NCBI GenBank assembly: GCA_009363875.1
Contig: CM018692.1
Span: 90,486,137 to 90,550,136, forward strand
Direction: 5' to 3'
DNA from: Mikania micrantha
Lineage: Eukaryota > Streptophyta > Magnoliopsida > Asterales > Asteraceae
DNA: 64,000 nt
Of the stretch, positions 33,771-46,400 are shown piece after piece (the stretch's first letter is position 1; each line of letters opens with the position of its first letter). The notes below the pieces were generated by a model. It was not told the DNA's origin. It made no database searches and was given only the letters and a program-made list of their open reading frames with translations. Made by a program: the position numbers and the translations under genes.

Positions 33771-35484
33771 TGCCCATGAGGAATACAAACTAGTTTTTCA
33801 ATTAATTGGGAGATTAAGGTTAAGTAAATTACATAAATTATAAACATATAGGTGGGTTTATAAACATGCATGCATGAGGATGTTAGCCACCACCTTTTCT
33901 TAATGAGATAAACAATGAAATTTTTATATAATGAGAAATCATTATGAAAACCATGTATACATAGATTCTTTTAAATCATGAGATTGATATATTTTTATTT
34001 ACATATTTATTAAATTAAGGTGGCAAATAAATTGATCATGCATGTAATTGATAATGAGTTATGATCAAGATTATCATTTTGGAATAACTATAATAAGGAA
34101 TCACACATAAGATAAACTAATTGGCTACTATTGCTAATTAATTTAACCCACAAGTTTAACCATAGATTAGTAGAAATTAATTATAAGATGTATAACATCT
34201 CGTGTTAAAATTAGGCAAAATAAACTAAGTTAGCGAGATGTTATTGGGTTAAGTAAAGCTAATACACACTGAACTGTGATGAAACATATATGCTTATAAA
34301 CGAAAATACGCGATAATTACAGATCGTTGAGTTACTACGGGTTATATACGCGAGCGCGCATAACACAAGAACACAAATTCTAAGGACTTCAGGTGAGTTC
34401 TCATAACCTCCTTTTCTTTAAACTGTTCTAGTTTTAAAACTCGGAGGTGAAACATGTATACCGGTTTAAATATTATTTTGATAACACAAGGATAATACCT
34501 GTTTATCATTATGATATTCACTATTATGAATTATCATTATTATGGATTATCACTGATTATTATAAATCCGTGTAAACATTGTTATTGACTTCGGTGAATA
34601 ACAAAGATTACATGTATTGTCTCATACCCCGTGAAATCATTACTTTTAACTTCGGTTATTTGTTTTGACTTCATGTATTGTCACGTGGAGGGTTTCCACA
34701 TCTGTGAAGTATTGCTCTTGACTTTGGTTAATTGCTTTGACTTCATGTATAGTCACGTGGTTAGCGACCACTCCATGATTCATGTATCTAACTTATGTTA
34801 AATACAGAAGGAATCATGTATAGTCACGAACATTGATTGAGAATATGATTGATTGAGTTTGGTTGATTTGTTGTGGGTTGATTGCTTATATTTGATTATG
34901 ATTATTTGTGATTGGCTATGATTAATTTGGCTATGTGGTTATGTGATTGTGTATGTGTTTGACTGTTGAATTGATGGATGTGAGTTGGATTATCTCATAC
35001 AGGTATTCATATGGATTTTCTCAAGAAGATCATAAGTTTTATACTCGTTTTAAACAAAGCATTTTATAAAACTATTTTAAGCATAAACTTTCAAACGCAT
35101 TTTACTAAAACATTTTTAAATATAAAAACTTATGATTACTCACCAACTACTTTTGTAGTTGACACTTGATTTTCTTACATGTTTCAGGTGATGGAGACAA
35201 GTAGGATGAAGAGGATGATCTCTTCTATTTTGGACATCATCATCATATAGGATTCTTGGACTTAGTTAATTAACTAAATTTCTGGCGATTAGAGTTTAGT
35301 TAGTTTAACTAAATCTTTTGTGTATTTGGTGTATTTGATTCATGATGAACATGATTTTTGTGTAATTATTGTGGTTGATTAAATGATATATGATGATATG
35401 ATTTAGATGCCCATGAGCTTTTGAACAATCTACACATCCCTCGTGGCATCCCGATGATTCCGCCGTCGGTCGGGGTGTTACAGA

Positions 35485-35497
35485 TTGGTATCAGAGC
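35485..35497 (+). other. Primer binding site of element D
   Basis: TTGGTATCAGAGCC begins two to three bases after the LTR end; initiator-Met tRNA type. Confidence 0.93.
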
Positions 35498-35704
35498 CTG
35501 GGTTATAGGGAATTAGGTTACTAGAAATGGTTGACCTAGTCTATAACCGTAGGATACCCTAGTATGAATAAATTCATACACTAGTTAGTATATTCAGGAT
35601 TCATGCTTATGTGTTTATTACATGTTAATTGAACTCCTGTTATACATCTGATATATATACTGCTTATTGATTTCTTGCTTACGTGTGCCCTAATGATTCG
35701 ATAA

Positions 35705-35818
35705 GGACATACACGTGGTGTATCGTAAAGGTGGTGGGACGTTGGCTAGGGCAGTTGCGACTGACCCTTACATATGCCCTATATATATACCATTTACGGT
35801 ACATTAGGTGGATGTCAG
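35705..35818 (+). repeat. Conserved hairpin module, D leader copy a
   Basis: Left arm GACATACACGTGGTGTATCG plus TAAA pairs with right arm TTTACGGTACATTAGGTGGA plus TGTC. The loop has GGTGGTGGGACGTTGGCTAG and TATGCCCTATATATATA. Confidence 0.78.
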
Positions 35819-35932
35819 TATTGAAGAATGTGGGAACTACCCGTTTGGGAAATTATCTGTTTAGGAAATTAACTGCTTAGGAATTATCTGTTTTAGGAAA
35901 AATTATCTGTTTGATCTATAAACTCCAGACAA

Positions 35933-36046
35933 GGACACACTCGTGGTATATTACAAAGGTGGTGGGACGGTGGCTGGGGCAGTTGCGACTGACCCCTACA
36001 TATGCCCTATACATATACCATTTGTAGTATATCGGGGGTCTGTCAG
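35933..36046 (+). repeat. Conserved hairpin module, D leader copy b
   Basis: Arms GACA...GGTATATTACAAA and TTTGTAGTATAT...TGTC pair. Both arms differ from copy a, but the pairing is kept. The loop has GGTGGTGGGACGGTGGCTGG and TATGCCCTATACATATA. Confidence 0.78.
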
Positions 36047-36656
36047 TGTCAGGAACTTAGGATATTACTAGGAATTATTGTGAGATGGATGTTGAAGGTC
36101 TGTTGGTTAAGGTTGGTTTGGATTGACACTTTGGATGATCACATTTGATAAACACTTATAAATTCCCTTATAAAAACATACGGATTGGACACGTAGGGTG
36201 CATAGGATTAATGAACGATAATGAGCGATTAGTGATGTGATATGGACTTGGGTGATGATATAGACACTTGATGATAATATAAACGCATAGTGATGATACT
36301 AACACTTAGTGATGGTATGGACACTTGATGAGAATAAACTATAGGGAGGATATGAACACTTAGTGACAATAAGAGCACTTCGTGATGATATGAACCCTCA
36401 TTGATGATTATTGACATTGGGATTGATATGGATTTTAGTGAACTTAGACAATTAGGGGAACTTAATGTCAGGTGAACTTAGACATTAGGTGAGCTTAGAA
36501 ATAGGCAAGCCTACATGTCAGGTGAACTTAGACATTAGGCAAACCTAAAAGTCCAAGGGAACTAGAGATCACTTCACTCAAAATTATCCTACTAAGGATA
36601 AGGTTTGTGAAGTGAGATCTATGGTGAACTGCATGACGCACTCTACACACTAGCAA

Positions 36657-36770
36657 GGGCATAATCGTGGTGCAATGGAACGGTGGTGGGACGGTGTAGG
36701 GGAGATTGCGATCTACCTCTGCATATGCCCTATATATAAGCTTGTTGCATTGCATTGGGAGGTTGTCAGT
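36657..36770 (+). repeat. Conserved hairpin module, D leader copy c
   Basis: Arms GGTGCAATGGAAC and GTTGCATTGCATT pair, again with different sequence from copies a and b. The loop has GGTGGTGGGACGGTGTAGGG and TATGCCCTATATATAAGC. Confidence 0.75.
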
Positions 36771-37007
36771 GTTAGTATAGAGTGAGGAATGTATAGGACC
36801 TAGGAAATAGTTAGTTAACACTAGTTATGACCAACTAGGACACTTAGAATAATAATAAGAAATTATAAGCCTTTTTGAGTCAATGACTGATAGGAGAGAA
36901 ATATAGTTCCTATATGTAATTCTAATTGTCTAACGGACTCATTTAAACATTGTTTGTATGACTTACGTTGTAAACGGTAGTAACATGTTTCTATTTCCTT
37001 CAGAAAC

Positions 37008-40000
37008 ATGCCGCCTCGCCGTCACAACGAAGATGACTCGAACAATGGGGAAGCTAACAACAGTAATGCCAACTCCGGCATACAAGAGTTAGCTACACTT
37101 ATTTCTGGATTGGTGAGCCAACTGACTCAGGCTAACCAGAACATTAACCAGAATCGAGGTGGTGCAAATCAGACAACTTGCACATTCAAACACTTCAATT
37201 CCTGCAATCCCCTGAAATTCACGGGTGCTGAATCGGCCACTGGTCTGCTGCAGTGGTTCGAGAGTATGGAGAACACCTTCATCAACAGCGAATGTCCAGA
37301 AAATCTGAAAGTTCGCTATGCCACTAGTGTTTTCCAAAAGAGAGCACTGACTTGGTGGAACGGGGAAAAGTGAACTAGGGGAGTGGATGCTGCACTCGCA
37401 TTGACGTGGACTGAGGTCAAGAACTTGATGACCACTGAATTCTGTCCTCGAAGCGAAATGAGGAAACTGGAGACTGAGTTCTGGGAGCTCAAGCAGGATA
37501 GCGGGGAGAACGTCATCTATAATACTCAGTTCCATGAGTATAGTCTACTGGTGCCTCATATGGTGACACCCTTGGAGAGGGCGATTGAGAAATATATCGG
37601 CGGGCTGCCGGTACAGATTCAGGATACGGTCTACGGGAGTAATCCCAAAACACTGGAGGCTGCTATCCGTCTATCTGCAACTCTTACTGATAACCATGTG
37701 AAGAATGGGACACTTACTCGGAAGGGACACAAGAAGACTGACACCAAGACTACTGCAAAAGAAGTCAAAACTGAAGTCAAGTCTGAAGCTGCTAGCTCGT
37801 CCAAAAGCAGCAACAAGAAGAGAAAGAATCGGAACTTCATGGTCACTGTACCTGCTGCGAAGTCTGCGCAGCAATCATCAAACAATTCTGCTGCAAGAAG
37901 TTACACTGGGAACACTCCCCAATGTAATACTTGCAGGTATCATCACGCACCTAACTTGCCATGTCGCGTCTGCAACAACTGTGGCAAGTTTGGGCACTAT
38001 GCTAATGTTTGTAGGAGTGCATTGCAAGCACAAAGGATGCAACAAGCACCGCTTGCACTGCCAGCTCCTCATGCTCAACCTATTATGGCTGTACCCATTC
38101 ACCAGGTACCTCAGGCACAGGCAAGAGCCTGTTATGAGTGTGGTGAAGTGGGTCACTTCAGGAATCAATGCCCAAAGTTGACCGGGAATAATCAAAGGGT
38201 GGCAAGAGGCCGGGCTTTTCAACTGAATGCTCCAGCTGCTCAAGCCAACCAGGATGTGGTCAACGGTACATTTCTAATCAACAACTCTTATGCATCTGTC
38301 TTATTTGATTCTGGTGCCGATAGGAGTTTCGTTTCATATGATTTTGAATGCTTGCTTGGTAGAACACGTACATACTTAGATAAACCGTTTAACGTGGAAG
38401 TGGCTGACGGAAACACTATTGATATTGACACTATTATCGTTGGATGTACGGTGAACTTAAATGATCACGTTTTCCCAATTGATCTTATACCTATGCATCT
38501 TGGTAGCTTTGATGTTATCATAGGCATGGATTGGTTAGCCACCCACAGAGCGGAGATTGTTTGTCATGAGAAATATATTCGTATTCCATTACCTTCGGGT
38601 GAAACCTTGAGAATATTTGGAGAAACTGCTAGCAAAGGTCTTAAGCTGATGTCATGCACTAAAGCATATAAGTACCTTAGGAAGAAATGTATAGCCTTCT
38701 TAGCACACATTGTGGAGAAGAAAGAGAAAGAAAAGAGAATTGAAGATGTTCCAGTGATACGAGATTTTCCAGAAGTTTTTCCAGACGATTTACCGGGTCT
38801 TCCACCAGAACGACAAGTTGAGTTTCGAATCGACTTAGTACCTGGTGCGAACCCAGTCGCCAAAGCTCCCTACAGACTTGCGCCTTCGGAGTTGCAAGAA
38901 TTGGCGAGCCAGCTACAAGAGCTGACTGACAAAGGATTCATTCGCCCGAGCCATTCACCATGGGGTGCACCGGTCTTGTTTGTCAAGAAAAAGGACGGGT
39001 CATTCCGAATGTGCATCGATTATCGCGAATTAAACAAACTCACAATTAAGAATCGATATCCACTGCCGCGCATCGACGATCTCTTCGATCAGCTTCAAGG
39101 CTCGGCATGGTTTTCAAAGATCGATCTTAGGTCTGGGTATCATCAGCTTCGCGTACATGATGATGATATTCCCAAGACAGCTTTTAGAACCAGATATGGC
39201 CATTATGAATTTTTGGTAATGCCTTTCGGCCTTACCAATGCACCTGCGGTTTTCATGGACTTCATGAACCGAGTTTGCAGGCCATACTTGGATAAATTTG
39301 TGATAGTATTCATTGATGATATTCTGATCTACTCAAAGACTAAGGAAGAACACGAGAAACACCTTAAGTTGGTTTTGGAGATCCTAAGAGAGGAGCGGCT
39401 GTATGCCAAATTCTCTAAATGTGAATTTTGGCTTAAAGAAGTTCAATTCTTGGGACACATAGTCAACGAATACGGTGTTCACGTGGATCCTGCAAAGATT
39501 GATGCTGTGAAGAATTGGAGTACGCCGAAGACACCGACGGAGATTCGGTCGTTTCTTGGACTTGCCGGTTACTATCGGCGGTTCATATCGAACTTCTCCA
39601 GAATTGTTGTTCCTCTCACTGCTTTGACTCAGAAGAATAGGCCGTATGAGTGGGGACCAAAGCAAGAAGAGGCATTTCAGACCTTGAAGCAGAAACTTTG
39701 TGATGCTCCTGTCTTGACACTGCCTGATGGAAATGATGATTTCGTGGTTTATTGTGATGCATCCAACCTAGGTCTCGGTTGTGTTCTCATGCAACGGGGA
39801 AAGGTTGTGGCTTATGCATCAAGACAACTAAAGATTCACGAAAAGAACTACACCACACACGACTTGGAACTTGGTGCAGTCGTGTTTGCCTTGAAGATAT
39901 GGAGACACTATCTTTATGGCACGAAGTGTGTAGTGTTCACTGATCATAAAAGCTTGCAACATATTCTCAATCAGAAAGAACTCAATATGAGACAACGGAG

Positions 40001-41297
40001 GTGGGTTGAACTGTTGAACGATTATGACTGTGAAATTCGCTACCATCCTGGTAAAGCGAATGTAGTAGCAGATGCGCTTAGTCGCAAAAGTCAAGTTCAG
40101 ATCCATAGTGTCCGAGTGCACAATAACCTCCGTAATGATATTCTCACAGCCCAACAACACTCCTTGGCTCAAAATGACTTGAAAAATGAGATGTCTTGCG
40201 GGGCTGAGATACTGTTGGAAACTAAGGATGATGGTTTAATGTATTACTTGAACCGATTGTGGATACCGAACAGGGGTGATCTCAGGATGATTATTATGGA
40301 TGAAGCTCATAAATCCCGTTACTCAATCCATCCGGGCTCTGATAAGATGTATCAAGACCTTAGGGGCTTGTACTGGTGGCCTGGAATGAAGAAGGATATT
40401 GCTGAGTATGTGTCTAAGTGCCTTAACTGTGCAAAGGTCAAGGCGGAACACCAGCGACCTTCTGGATTGTTAATACAACCTGAAATACCGATTTGGAAAT
40501 GGGAGAATATCTCTATGGATTTCATTACTAAACTTCCACGTACCGCGAACGGTAAAGATAGTATATGGGTTATTGTTGATAGATTGACTAAGTCGGCTCA
40601 TTTCTTACCAATACGCGAAACTTACCCTGTGCGGAAGTTGGCTTGTATTTACATTGATGAGATCGTTAGCCGACATGGTATTCCCTTAAGCATAATATCG
40701 GACCGTGATGCTCGTTTCACGGCACGATTTTGGGAATCACTTCATGAAGCCTTTGGAACAAGACTGGATCTTAGCACTGCTTATCATCCTCAAACGGATG
40801 GTCAAACGGAGCGAACGATTCAAACATTGGAAGACATGTTGAGAGCTTGTGTCATCGATTTCGGTGGCAATTGGGATAGCCATCTACCATTGGTTGAGTT
40901 CTCGTATAACAACAGTTATCACGCGAGCATTGGTATGGCACCGTTTGAAGCTCTTTATGGCAGGAAATGTCGGTCACCTATTTGTTGGACCGAAGTCGGC
41001 GATTCGCAGATTACTGGTCCTGAGATTATTCAGGAAACGACTGACAAGATCCGCCAGATCCGTGACAATCTGTTAGCTGCCCGCAGTCGACAGAAGAGCT
41101 ACGCGGATAAAAGAAGAAAACCTTTGGAGTTTGAATTGGGAGATATGGTATTACTTAAAGTATCGCCTTGGAAGGGCGTAGTTCGATTCGGAAAGAAGGG
41201 GAAGCTTGCTCCACGTTATGTTGGCCCTTTTAAGATCCTTGAACGGATCGGGAAGGTTGCTTACAAGTTAGAACTTCCTGATGAACTTAGTAATGTG
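37008..41297 (+). pseudogene. Gag-Pol of element D: one nonsense codon, C-terminus missing
   Basis: Starts at a true ATG (MPPRRHNEDD), without the proline run of A and B. One in-frame TGA at 37371-37373 (after WWNGEK, where E has Asn) breaks Gag. Otherwise the frame stays open to the junction at 41297. Zinc knuckles CNNCGKFGHYANVC and CYECGEVGHFRNQC, protease FDSGAD (Ser where others have Thr), RT FIDDILIYS, RNase H YCDAS, TDHKSL and VADALSR, integrase HHCC and catalytic residues are all present. The frame ends at DELSNV; relatives continue with HDVF and the chromodomain, here lost. Three codons and a stop after the junction come from copia DNA. The nonsense codon and the lost C-terminus both make it non-autonomous. 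Confidence 0.95.
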
Positions 41298-42014
41298 CTC
41301 CTAGAATAGTAAATATAGACGTATTTTGTACTGTTCTAGGGTTGGATTCCGGGGACGTGCTCTCTAGACGTATTGAGACACCGTTTTCGAGAATTTCACG
41401 AAATATATAAAGCATTTATCTTTTTATCTCTTCTTGTGATTCTATTGTGGATTCCGCACATTCTAGAGTCGTTTGATGTTGATTGGAGCCATAAAGCTCG
41501 AGTCTTGATCGGGACCAACAAGTGGTATCAGAGCCTTTAAGCTCTTTTCTACATGAAGGTACAAGCTTTTTAGTGGAAGTTCGATACTTTCTTGATCTTC
41601 TCTTCATCATCCAGCTGCTGTTGAAATTTGGGACTCTAAACCTTGAGAAATTTTTCTGTGGAAAATTTTCAAGTGTTTTCAAGTTCAAAATTTCGAGTTC
41701 AAACTTCGGGAATAGATTTTTGAAACATATTTCGAGTATAGTTAGAAGTTCGAGTACACTGGGGAGTTCGAGTACAACTAGGTTTTTGAGTACAAGACTA
41801 TTTTCGAGTACACTCTGAATTTCAAGTACACTTGGAGTTCGAGTACACTTGGGTTTCGAGTACAGTTGAAAGTTCGAATACTTGATTTTCGAGAATAGTC
41901 TTGGACTTCGGGTAGTTTAGGTATTTCGAGTGCAGCTTGGACTTCGTGCATTGCTTGGGACTTCGAACTCTTGAGAACTTCGAGAACTTATACTTAGAAA
42001 ATTTTCTGTTTGTC

Positions 42015-43449
42015 ATGGCATCCTAAAATCTCACCAACCTGTCCAACCTTCTGAACTTAGACAATGAGATTGGCACTGGAACCAAGCCACCTAGGCTCGT
42101 GTCAGGGGATAACTTCCAGATTGAAAATTCAGATTCCAATATTTTATTAAGTATACGGACCGGAAGTTATGGAGGTCGATTTGAGAGGGGCCTTATGTGC
42201 CTATGTATCAAAGTGAGTTAAATGGGCTTATTCCCAAGGACTCGGAGTTATACACTGAAAATGACATCCTATTGAAAGAGAAGGATGATAAGGCATACGC
42301 CTCAATCACTATGGCATTGTCAACTGACGTGGCACACGGACTCAAGGAGCATCAGACATCTAAGCAACTCTGGGATGCTTTGGTGGAAAGAATTGAAGGG
42401 AATGAGGATATGCGAGAAAGTCGCAAGAAAATGTTGAGGCAACAATTCAACATGTTTAATCATGTCAAACGAGAGTCCCTAGAAGCCCAACTCAACCGAT
42501 TTACTCATCTGATGACTGAGTAGACCAATGCAGGAATTGAAATGTCAAAGGGAAAAGTAAACAAGAAGCTCTTAAATTCGTTACCATATAACTGGAATTC
42601 CAACTACACTACTATCAAGAGAAAAGAGGATATGTATAAGACTTCTCTCAGTGAGTTGATCTCCATCATCAACTCCTATGACATGGATGACAAACAAAGA
42701 GCACTCAATCATGCCAGTTCTATGGGCATTACTCCTGCATCTGAGAATGTTGGCCTCTTGTCTGTCATCAATTTTCAAGCCTCTGGATCTCAACATTACC
42801 AGACCCCCTCATCTCTGTCTGTTCCTTTTGAGACTGCATTCCTTTTTTCAGGGCAAGTCAGTTCAGTGCCCAAAATCAGCCCAGAGAGTGAAGAGAATTT
42901 GCTGCTGTTCAAAGGCTTCATGAACAATTACAATGCTTCCATTGCTGGAAAGTTGGCACCAGCCAATCTCACTGAAGACAGCTTGGAGCAGATTAACCCG
43001 GCTGACGTGGAAGAAATGGATATCTCTTGGCAAATGGCCATGGCAGTCTTTCGTGCTTAAAAGTTCATCAAAAAGTATGGAAGGAACAGTTTTGGAAACA
43101 ACCTAGGGAAGAAGCTAGGATTTGACAAGTCAAAGCTGAGATGTTACAACTGTGACCATCCGGGTCACTTTGCAAAGGAATGTAAGCAGCCGAAGGTGGG
43201 GTAGGAGGGAGAGAAGAAGCCTGATGATATAGCTGCAACTGGGGGAGGTGCAAGCACATCCAAGGAACTGGTGACACAGGAAACTGACTCCTATGATTGG
43301 AGTGATCAAGTGCAAGAGCTGGAGATGACCTTAAGCCACACATTCATGGAAGAGGTGGATGAAAAACACAATGAGGTAACAGAAAATCTCTGCTCTACTT
43401 CTTGCATTGAGAAGGTTTTTAAGTACCGTTCTCACAATGAGGACTTCAT
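42015..43449 (+). pseudogene. Copia Gag N-terminal part, duplicate copy
   Basis: Same broken Gag N-terminus as 30469-31905: stop after MAS, TAG after HLMTE, stop after AVFRA, zinc knuckle near 43142-43183. It lacks one A near 42116, which shifts its early frame, but has five instead of six G near 43240, so the region after the knuckle stays in frame (ELVTQETDSYDWSDQ). The two copies therefore carry different single-base length changes on top of shared stops, showing that the stops are older than the duplication. It is followed by the D LTR and, after 47029, by the proper continuation of gag. Confidence 0.85.
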
Positions 43450-46400
43450 TGTAACATCACTGTACTTTCAGTTGTCCGTACGTCCGTACATCCGTACGAT
43501 TGTACTGTTACGACTGGAGATTTAATTATTATGAATGATTATGAAATTATTGATTGACATTGCTGATATTATCACTGTAACTGGTATACATGATTATAAT
43601 TTATTATACGCGTAAACCACAGGAAGTTTAGTTGTAATTCAACTAAACAGACCTGTAGTGTTTATCGCGGTTACTTATTATTGATGATAATGGATTAATG
43701 GTCTGAGATTTGATTGAGGTTAGAACTGGTAGTTATTTGAGTCTGGTTACTAAACGTAGTCAAGGACACATGGTCATGGTTTATCGAAATAGCGGTGGGA
43801 CGGTGGCTAGGGCAGTTGCGACTGACCCTTACATATGCCCTATATATATGCATATTTCGGTCTATCATGGATGTGTCGGTGACTAGGGTTTAGTGGGTTT
43901 TGGTTTGGGAAATGATAATATTAAAGTTAAAAAAATGTTGGAATTAATTACGCGAAGTGAGGTTACGAGCATTACTTAAACGTGAATATTAATTCAGAAA
44001 TGTTAACTTAATAAATGTATTCGCGTGGGTGACGATTCACACGAATATAATTATTAAGAATAATATACTGAAACGATATTCCATAAATAATAAATCAAAT
44101 CGAAATACGATACGAGCGTTGGATTCGCAAAGGTGACGATCTTTACGAATACGTATGCGAGTAACGCGTTTCGACGAGATAATTAAATAATATCTCACGA
44201 TATTAAATTATTAAATAAAACTTAAAATATTTATTAGGAATCACAACCTAAATTTAATTGGAATAATTTAAATTATTAAACAATTATTTCACGATAATAA
44301 AACGAAATCGATTTACGAAACAATTTATTTAAACTTATTTTATTTAAACGATTTTAATTGAAAAGCTATTTATTTAAAACGAAAATAGTAGAATTAAATG
44401 TTTTGAGGTTTAAAAATATTTCATGATGAAAACCGAGTATTTTAATTATTGTATCGCGATAAAAACGAGACCGGGTACATGGGATCGACACGGGGTATAA
44501 GAAAGAAAGTCATCTTCTTTCTTTCTCATTTTCTACAAACACTTTCTCTCTCTAAATTGAATTCCCGTCACCTACCAACACACCCCACTTCTCTCTAAAT
44601 TTTCTTGATCAATACCCAACGAAATAAAGAGATCTTTGGCTCTAAACGACCGCGTGAACAAGAGCTACAAGAAGATACAAAGGAACAGAAAGTTCGGGCG
44701 ACATAACTGAGGTAAATCTTGAGTTTTGCTGCGGTTTCTCACTCTAAGCACTTAATAGATTTCATTATCATGTTCTAAGCAAGTTTGCACCGTAACTATC
44801 TTGAAACGCATGTGTATGAGAGTATGAATGTTATAGTTGAACCTGCAATAGTAGTATTTCGATGGGGATGATGACCGGCAGCCATGGGAAAGCAGGGTTC
44901 GTGAGCTGAATTGGCCGAACCTTTTGGTGGCCGAACACTAGGCCTGCAACGAACCTGGCTAACCCTGCAACGAACCTGTAATAGCCTGCAACGAACCCTG
45001 GTCCTCTGCAGGTTATCCCAGCCGAACCCTTAACCACGAACCCTAGCTGCCATGGACGAACCCTTCAATGATTAGCCGAACCCTGGATTCAACTATCATG
45101 CAGCGAACCTTCATCTCTTTGGAGTCGAACCCTAGGGTGGCGAACCCTAGGGACACCGAACCTTCTTGTCTCATCTGGCTGCGAACCTAAGTGCTGACCA
45201 ACTGGGCCGAACCCTAGCCGCTTCAGAAGCCGAACCCTTGATCTATTCGAGCCTTAGACGAACCCTCTTTCAATAGGTTCGACGAACCTGGTCTGATCTG
45301 GTAGGGGGTTCGCTGCCCATGAGGAATACAAACTAGTTTTTCAATTAATTGGGAGATTAAGGTTAAGTAAATTACATAAATTATAAACATATAGGTGGGT
45401 TTATAAACATGCATGCATGAGGATGTTAGCCACCACCTTTTCTTAATGAGATAAACAATGAAATTTTTATATAATGAGAAATCATTATGAAAACCATGTA
45501 TACATAGATTCTTTTAAATCATGAGATTGATATATTTTTATTTACATATTTATTAAATTAAGGTGGCAAATAAATTGATCATGCATGTAATTGATAATGA
45601 GTTATGATCAAGATTATCATTTTGGAATAACTATAATAAGGAATCACACATAAGATAAACTAATTGGCTACTATTGCTAATTAATTTAACCCACAAGTTT
45701 AACCATAGATTAGTAGAAATTAATTATAAGATGTATAACATCTCGTGTTAAAATTAGGCAAAATAAACTAAGTTAGCGAGATGTTATTGGGTTAAGTAAA
45801 GCTAATACACACTGAACTGTGATGAAACATATATGCTTATAAACGAAAATACGCGATAATTACAGATCGTTGAGTTACTACGGGTTATATACGCGAGCGC
45901 GCATAACACGAGAACACAAATTCTAAGGACTTCAGGTGAGTTCTCATAACCTCCTTTTCTTTAAACTGTTCTAGTTTTAAAACTCGGAGGTGAAACATGT
46001 ATACCGGTTTAAATATTATTTTGATAACACAAGGATAATACCTGTTTATCATTATGATATTCACTATTATGAATTATCATTATTATGGATTATCACTGAT
46101 TATTATAAATCCGTGTAAACATTGTTATTGACTTCGGTGAATAACAAAGATTACATGTATTGTCTCATACCCCGTGAAATCATTACTTTTAACTTCGGTT
46201 ATTTGTTTTGACTTCATGTATTGTCACGTGGAGGGTTTCCACATCTGTGAAGTATTGCTCTTGACTTCGGTTAATTGCTTTGACTTCATGTATAGTCACG
46301 TGGTTAGCGACCACTCCATGATTCATGTATCTAACTTATGTTAAATACAGAAGGATCATGTATAGTCACGAACATTGATTGAGAATATGATTGATTGAGT

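Larger units (their letters stand above)
29752..35482 (+). repeat. 5.73-kb direct repeat, copy 1
   Basis: Contains the copia LTR end, primer site, gag start and the complete D 5' LTR. Copy 2 is 41298-47024 (5727 bp). By eye the copies differ at about eight places: 1-base length differences near 30567, 31699, 32395 and 34811 and substitutions near 32937, 34367, 34727 and 35075. This is about 0.1% divergence. Confidence 0.93.
31906..35482 (+). repeat. 5' LTR of element D
   Basis: TGTAACATCACTG ... TCGGGGTGTTACA, 3577 bp. It holds the hairpin module (32221-32333), GACG-loop palindromes (32476, 32580), TATA-like TATAAGAA (32953), a TC-rich patch (33001), donor TGAG|GTAAAT (33169), a GAACC array (33296-33770), an exon-like piece with GAGCGCGCAT, donor TTCAG|GTGAGT (34393), an imperfect repeat of about 85 bp (34590-34830, GACTTCATGTATAGTCACGT), an acceptor-like ACATGTTTCAG (35187), and an inverted TTAGTTAA/TTAACTAA region before the end. 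No coding content. Confidence 0.93.
35487..37007 (+). other. Long untranslated leader of element D with three hairpin modules
   Basis: The 1.5 kb between primer site and gag ATG contains no credible frame. It carries hairpin modules at 35705-35818, 35933-36046 and 36657-36770. Between them are an irregular repeat of GATGATATGAACACTTAGTG type (36230-36420) and GGTGAACTTAGACATTAGG repeats (36430-36545). It ends with a splice-acceptor-like TTTCTATTTCCTTCAG (36988-37003), then AAAC and the ATG. Confidence 0.8.
31906..41297 (+). mobile_element. Element D: Tekay-type Ty3/gypsy, 3' end of internal region missing
   Basis: The 5' LTR is 31906-35482, the primer site follows, the leader is 35487-37007 and gag-pol starts at 37008. 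Native sequence stops at 41297, about 200-250 bp before the expected pol end, and is joined to copia LTR sequence. An LTR of the same element (43450-47024) lies further on, preceded and followed by TTCAT (43445, 47025), and TTCAT also precedes the 5' LTR (31901). The purine tract is missing. The two LTRs differ by about 0.1-0.2%, so the insertion is recent. Confidence 0.92.

Noticed and set aside
35705..36770. Hairpin modules as MITEs or other small transposons
   Set aside because: Arms differ completely between copies and no target duplications flank them. Fixed terminal repeats would be expected for a transposon family. I cannot fully exclude an ancient origin of this kind.
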